From: Calditrichaeota bacterium AABM5.125.24
GTDB lineage: Bacteria; Electryoneota; AABM5-125-24; Hatepunaeales; Hatepunaeaceae
Assembly: GCA_002127415.1 (NCBI GenBank)
Contig: MWJR01000069.1
Coordinates: forward strand, 1-9,991
Length of the DNA: 9,991 bases
Direction of reading: 5' to 3'
Shown here: one piece after another, positions 6,651 to 9,991 of the stretch
Numbering within the stretch: the stretch's first letter is position 1
Layout of the letters: each line of letters opens with the position of its first letter
Notes under the pieces: generated by a model
The model's database searches: none
What the model saw: the letters and a program-made list of their open reading frames with translations, nothing else
Told to the model about the DNA's origin: nothing
Made by a program: the position numbers and the translations under genes

Positions 6651-7802
6651 TTATGCCAGCTCCTCGATTTTGGCCAGGATTTCCCCCGGATATATCGGAA
6701 CCCCGCCGACCTTATTAACCCCGACCACCGGTCCGGTGCAGCCGGCCACCCGCTGGACCTCGTAGATCAACTGACCCAGGTTGGCTTCGGGAACCACAAT
6801 CCCTTTAGAACGTTTTCCCAGATTTCGAGCCGCCTCTTCCGGGAAGGGCCACAGGGTAATCGGACGCAGCAGACCGGCCTTTATCCCCCTTTCGCGGGCA
6901 TCGTTGACCGCCACCATCGCCGCCCTGGCCGTGGAACCGAACGCTATAACCCCGACATCTGCGTCTTCTGTAAGATACTCCTCGTATTTCTCAATCTCGC
7001 TCAGGTGCGCATCGACCTTCCTCATCATTCTCTCGTTCTCAGCCTGGCAGATAGCGGGATTGGTGGTCGGGAAGCCGGTTTTATCGTGGTTAAGTCCGGT
7101 CATATGGAATCTGTAGCCGCTGAAGTAGTCAGCCAGCGGTGGGATGTCCGACTCTGAACTGTCATACGGGATATACTGCTCAGGGGGAACCTTGGGCCGG
7201 GGTCGTTCGACGAGCTCGTATTCCGAAGGGTCGGGTATCTCAATCTTCTCCGACAGATGGCCGATGACCTCGTCTAGCAGGACAAAGACCGGCATCCGGA
7301 ACTTCTCGGCCAGGTTGAAGGCCCGGATGGTCTCCATATAGGCCTCATCGAGATAGGAGGGGGTCAGGGCTATGACGGGTCTGTCGCCGTGTGTTCCCCA
7401 GCGGGCCTGCATAATGTCGGACTGTCCGAGAGCCGTGGGCAGGCCGGTCGAGGGGCCACCCCGCATCACGTTCACCACCACACAGGGAACCTCGATCATT
7501 GAGGCGTAGCCTATATTCTCCTGTTTGAGGGAGAATCCTGGGCCGCTGGTGGCGGTCATAACCTTCTCACCGGTCAACGAGGCGCCGATCAGAGCCCCCA
7601 TAGCTGCGATCTCATCCTCCATCTGAATGAATACGCCACCCACCTGCGGCAACCTTCTCGACATAATATGGGCCATCTCAGATGAAGGGGTGATGGGGTA
7701 ACCGGCGAAGAAGCGACACCCGGCCGCAATGGCCGCCTCCGGTATCACCTCGTTACCGGGCCAGAACACCACCCGGCGTCCGTTATTTTGTTGCTGCGGC
7801 AA
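6651..7802 (-). CDS. korA: 2-oxoglutarate:ferredoxin oxidoreductase, alpha subunit
   Basis: Alpha subunit pairing with KorB to form the active site. The 383 residues fit stand-alone KorA proteins, which lack the fused gamma domain of some relatives. Visible motifs are AGYPITPSSEM (33-43), MEDEIAAMGALIGAS (61-75), TATSGPGFSLKQE (83-95), MRGGPSTGLPTALGQSD (113-129) and RWGTHGD (134-140), followed by the C-terminal domain with FGSTARAA and LLRPITLWPFP. The start is taken as TTG 7800-7802, giving a 20-nt overlap with korD; AAGGAG lies 10 nt upstream. The conserved region begins about 10 residues in, and no ATG lies between, so TTG is the simplest start. Confidence 0.95.
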   Translation of the reverse strand: MPQQQNNGRRVVFWPGNEVIPEAAIAAGCRFFAGYPITPSSEMAHIMSRRLPQVGGVFIQMEDEIAAMGALIGASLTGEKVMTATSGPGFSLKQENIGYASMIEVPCVVVNVMRGGPSTGLPTALGQSDIMQARWGTHGDRPVIALTPSYLDEAYMETIRAFNLAEKFRMPVFVLLDEVIGHLSEKIEIPDPSEYELVERPRPKVPPEQYIPYDSSESDIPPLADYFSGYRFHMTGLNHDKTGFPTTNPAICQAENERMMRKVDAHLSEIEKYEEYLTEDADVGVIAFGSTARAAMVAVNDARERGIKAGLLRPITLWPFPEEAARNLGKRSKGIVVPEANLGQLIYEVQRVAGCTGPVVGVNKVGGVPIYPGEILAKIEELA

Positions 7803-8139
7803 TCGCCTTCTTCTCCTTCTTTTTCATATCCTTCCTGGCGCTATAAACCTCAATAGCGAAATCGGGGCATTGATATTCGCAGAGCATACAGGCGTTACAA
7901 GCCTCAATGTCCACCACTTCCACCAGGCTACCCTCCCACCGGTCCGTAGCGACAATCATCCTCAGCACCTCCTTGGGACAGACCTCGACGCAGATCTCAC
8001 ACCCCTTGCAGTAGTGCCGGTGGATGGTAACGCTGGTTTGATTGTCGCTGGAGGAGATGGTTACCGTGTCCTCACCGAGGGCTGCGGCCTCCTCGTGTTC
8101 GGCAGCGACGGGGACCTTGGTGTCAACAGTTTCGGCCAT
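7783..8139 (-). CDS. korD: 2-oxoglutarate:ferredoxin oxidoreductase, delta subunit (2[4Fe-4S] ferredoxin)
   Basis: Electron-transfer subunit carrying two [4Fe-4S] clusters between KorB and external ferredoxin. In 118 residues there are two complete CxxCxxCxxxCP motifs: Cys44, 47, 50, 54 and Cys81, 84, 87, 91. Residues 1-40 are an acidic, Ala/Ser/Thr-rich extension before the ferredoxin fold, and the C-terminus is a lysine-rich tail. ATG 8137-8139 is chosen because GGAAG stands 5 nt upstream and the gene then begins 37 nt after sucD ends. A longer reading to 8244 would run well into sucD and has no matching site. It overlaps korA by 20 nt. Confidence 0.93.
   Translation of the reverse strand: MAETVDTKVPVAAEHEEAAALGEDTVTISSSDNQTSVTIHRHYCKGCEICVEVCPKEVLRMIVATDRWEGSLVEVVDIEACNACMLCEYQCPDFAIEVYSARKDMKKKEKKAIAAATK
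7813..7818 (-). promoter_or_regulatory. Shine-Dalgarno supporting the TTG start of korA
   Basis: AAGGAG on the minus strand, 10 nt before the TTG, inside the lysine-rich tail of korD. A second GAAGG nearer the TTG (7806-7810) is probably too close to act. Confidence 0.5.
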
Positions 8140-8144
8140 TATAT

Positions 8145-8149
8145 CTTCC
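8145..8149 (-). promoter_or_regulatory. Shine-Dalgarno deciding the korD start
   Basis: GGAAG on the minus strand, 5 nt before the ATG at 8137-8139, in the gap between sucD and korD. Confidence 0.55.
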
Positions 8150-8176
8150 GTATGTGAATCAGGCGTGGGTTCCGGG

Positions 8177-9052
8177 TTAGGTTTCTTCGAGAGCCCTCTT
8201 GGTCGTGGCGCCGATTTCGGCAGGGCTCTCAGCCACGAAGACACCGACCTCTTTCAGAGCTGCGATCTTTTCGGCAGCGGTTCCCTTTCCGCCGGCGATG
8301 ATGGCACCGGCGTGCCCCATTCTCCGTCCGGGCGGTGCGGTTCTTCCAGCAATGAAGGCTACCACCGGTTTCGAGAAGCGTTCGGAGATGAATTCAGCGG
8401 CGTTTTCCTCGGCTGAACCGCCGATCTCACCGATGATGACGACTGCTCCGGTGTCCGGGTCAGCCTCGAACAGCTCGAGCAGGTCGATGAAGCTGCTTCC
8501 GACGATTGGATCCCCCCCGATGCCGATACATGTTGACTGACCCAACCCCAACCCGGTGAGCTGCCCGACCGCCTCGTAGGTGAGGGTTCCGGAGCGTGAG
8601 ATAACCCCCACCGGTCCGGGGATATGTATATCACCGGGCATAATCCCGACCTTCGATTTACCCGGTGAGATCACCCCTGGACAGTTTGGGCCGACCAGAC
8701 GGGTCGGACGTGATTTCAGGTATTGATAGACCTCGACCATATCGCGGGTGGGGATCCCCTCGGTGATGCAGACCACCAGTTTTATACCGGCCTCGGCGGC
8801 TTCCATTATCGCATCGGCAGCGAAGGGTGGCGGGACGAAGACGACCGTGGTGTCCGCGCCTTCTTCTTCTACCGCCTGAGCTAGCGTGTTGAACACCGGC
8901 AGACCCAGATGACGCGTTCCCCCTTTCCCCGGGGTCACCCCGCCGACGACCTTTGTGCCGTATGCCAGCATCGCCTCGGTGTGGAAGGTCCCCTCACCGC
9001 CGGTGATGCCCTGCACCGCAACGCGGGTCTGCTCGTTGACAAGAATACTCAA
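8177..9052 (-). CDS. sucD: Succinyl-CoA synthetase (succinate-CoA ligase), alpha subunit
   Basis: Interconverts succinyl-CoA plus NDP and phosphate with succinate, CoA and NTP; the alpha subunit binds CoA and is phosphorylated on histidine. The 291 residues match the family length. The CoA-binding Rossmann domain opens with SILVNEQTRVAVQGITGGEGTFHTE cut into typical blocks; GPNCPGVISPG, SRSGTLTYEAVGQLT, GIGGDPIVGSSF and GEIGGSAEENAAEF follow. The active-site segment GRTAPPGRRMGHAGAII contains His247. The start is TTG 9050-9052, overlapping the stop of the STAS-like gene by 4 nt; AAAGGAAG lies 10 nt upstream and the N-terminus matches the family. The beta subunit gene, which decides ADP or GDP preference and normally stands just upstream, is absent here. 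Confidence 0.97.
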   Translation of the reverse strand: MSILVNEQTRVAVQGITGGEGTFHTEAMLAYGTKVVGGVTPGKGGTRHLGLPVFNTLAQAVEEEGADTTVVFVPPPFAADAIMEAAEAGIKLVVCITEGIPTRDMVEVYQYLKSRPTRLVGPNCPGVISPGKSKVGIMPGDIHIPGPVGVISRSGTLTYEAVGQLTGLGLGQSTCIGIGGDPIVGSSFIDLLELFEADPDTGAVVIIGEIGGSAEENAAEFISERFSKPVVAFIAGRTAPPGRRMGHAGAIIAGGKGTAAEKIAALKEVGVFVAESPAEIGATTKRALEET

Positions 9053-9351
9053 GTTTTAACCGCTTCCTTTTGTCTATTCAGGCGCAACTTTGCCAAATGA
9101 ACTATTAACCTCTCGTCCCAAGGATCTATATTAATAAATACGAGTCTTCGTTTAACTTCCTCTTTAGGGAATTCATCGAACAGCTTGGCAATCTCATCGA
9201 ATAGGGATCCGGAAGCAATAGTTTCTCCCCCGAAATCAAGAGTTACCACATCGTGGTCTTTCCAAAATTCCTTTATTTTCGATCTTACTAATTGACCAAT
9301 CTGACGAAGAGAACCCGGACGCTGTAATGCTTGTTTCAATAATATTTTCAT
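9049..9351 (-). CDS. Small STAS-like protein, DUF4325 type
   Basis: A 100-residue cytoplasmic protein resembling the DUF4325 (STAS-like) family. The central strand VVTLDFGGETIASGSLFDEI (35-54) matches the family pattern of a hydrophobic strand ending in Asp-Phe, then a Ser/Thr-rich turn and an amphipathic helix. Ser47 and Ser49 lie near where STAS anti-anti-sigma factors are phosphorylated. The gene starts 3 nt after the stop of the GHKL ATPase; GGAGGAG for this start lies inside the end of that gene. Its TGA overlaps the sucD start. The pairing with a GHKL ATPase recalls SpoIIAB/SpoIIAA-type switch partners, so a phosphorylation-controlled regulator is plausible, but neither target nor signal is known. 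Base composition is intermediate between its AT-rich upstream neighbour and GC-rich sucD. Confidence 0.75.
   Translation of the reverse strand: MKILLKQALQRPGSLRQIGQLVRSKIKEFWKDHDVVTLDFGGETIASGSLFDEIAKLFDEFPKEEVKRRLVFINIDPWDERLIVHLAKLRLNRQKEAVKT
9063..9070 (-). promoter_or_regulatory. Shine-Dalgarno supporting the TTG start of sucD
   Basis: AAAGGAAG on the minus strand, 10 nt before the TTG, lying inside the 3' end of the STAS-like gene. It makes the unusual TTG start credible. Confidence 0.6.
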
Positions 9352-9354
9352 GCT

Positions 9355-9991
9355 TTATAACTCCTCCCAACTTGCTACATCGATATAGTAAAACTCTTTA
9401 CGTGTTTTTAATGTTAGTTTTATGATAGTGCCTAAAAAACTAAAAGATAACTCATTCCCCTTTATTTTCTTTGAAATGTCTACCAAAGCATTGCCAGATA
9501 GAATTGATAAAATTCCTTCATTCTTTTCAACAACATCTCTTAATATGTATAGACCTATTCCTCTATCTTCTGCTTTACTGGATATACCGTAATTTGAGGA
9601 TAATTTCACTGCTTCAACATTGCTTTCTATCCTATAGCGTTGACTTGATCGCATAGAATTCGGAATACCTATTCCAGTATCAAGAATGCATAATCTCACT
9701 AAGTTTTTTGTAGGAACTGAGTAAGCGCACATATAACAATGCTTTGTTTGACCGTGTTCAAATGCGTTTTCTACAGTTTCCCGAATAGCAAAATGAAGTG
9801 CCTTATGAAAATTCTCTGCTCCTTTCAAGCGTGAGGTGAGGATTTCTTTGACTCGACCGGCGAGAGGATAACTTGGTTCAGTTAATCTCGTAACAGGAAA
9901 TGCCGGAAGATTCGTTCTAGATATTATTTTTCTACTAAATCCTAAATACTTGCTTATTCCTAAATTATGCCATTGATGGACAGCATTATCT
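9355..9991 (-). CDS. GHKL-fold ATP-binding protein, 5' end beyond window
   Basis: Partial gene: the frame stays open to the window edge, giving the C-terminal 211 residues. An internal TTG at 9826-9828 is not needed as a start. The Bergerat ATP-binding fold is visible: N-box FAIRETVENAFEHG (68-80, with Glu71 and Asn75), G1 box LDTGIGIP (103-110), G2 box EDRGIGLYILRDVV (141-154) and a final strand GTIIKLTL. No His-phosphorylation dimerisation helix is seen in the available part, which fits an RsbW/SpoIIAB-like serine kinase or stand-alone ATPase better than a classical sensor kinase. The missing N-terminus could change this view. GC is about one third by eye, far below the metabolic genes, suggesting acquisition by transfer. 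Confidence 0.82.
   Translation of the reverse strand, partial: DNAVHQWHNLGISKYLGFSRKIISRTNLPAFPVTRLTEPSYPLAGRVKEILTSRLKGAENFHKALHFAIRETVENAFEHGQTKHCYMCAYSVPTKNLVRLCILDTGIGIPNSMRSSQRYRIESNVEAVKLSSNYGISSKAEDRGIGLYILRDVVEKNEGILSILSGNALVDISKKIKGNELSFSFLGTIIKLTLKTRKEFYYIDVASWEEL

Noticed and set aside
8140..8244. Longer korD reaching into sucD
   Set aside because: The added residues overlap sucD coding sequence and have no Shine-Dalgarno, while the ATG at 8137-8139 has one.
8512..8518. C7 tract in sucD as a phase-variation site
   Set aside because: Runs of seven recur in several genes here, as expected from Gly/Pro codons at high GC, and sucD is a core enzyme with an intact frame.

Overview
The window reads like bacterial chromosome from a Gram-negative, probably anaerobic organism. 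It carries ferredoxin-dependent 2-oxoglutarate oxidoreductase genes instead of a 2-oxoglutarate dehydrogenase complex, an envelope-spanning RND efflux pair, and moderately high GC (well over half by eye, except at the right end). The gene set, and short palindromes whose arms meet as ...GGTT-N3-AACC..., fit an uncultured FCB-type candidate phylum such as Zixibacteria or a relative. That placement is an inference and weak.

Every gene supported here lies on the minus strand, so transcription runs from right to left. At the right edge (9049-9991) is an AT-rich two-gene module: a GHKL-type ATP-binding protein cut off by the window edge, then a small DUF4325/STAS-like protein. Its last stop codon overlaps the TTG start of sucD (8177-9052).

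The metabolic block follows: sucD, korD (ferredoxin subunit), korA, korB, korG, ndk and a 3-hydroxyacyl-CoA dehydrogenase gene. These are packed with overlaps or gaps of 1-37 nt and are probably one transcript. KorABDG would convert 2-oxoglutarate, CoA and oxidised ferredoxin to succinyl-CoA, CO2 and reduced ferredoxin, or the reverse. SucD, with a SucC not seen here, would convert succinyl-CoA to succinate with NTP formation. Ndk would equilibrate the nucleotide pool. No sucC is present in the window.

At the left end (1-3752) an RND-type efflux pair continues in the same direction: a lipoprotein membrane-fusion protein, then an inner-membrane RND permease whose frame is open to the left window edge. 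The 232-nt gap between them is the largest non-coding stretch. It holds two perfect hairpin palindromes and an A/T-rich 7-nt repeat. A second copy of one palindrome sits at the korG/ndk junction and supplies korG's stop codon.

No tRNA, rRNA, CRISPR array, insertion sequence or clear intrinsic terminator was seen. The most unusual points are the foreign-looking GHKL/STAS-like module joined to sucD, the palindrome that ends korG, and the long insertions in the RND permease.
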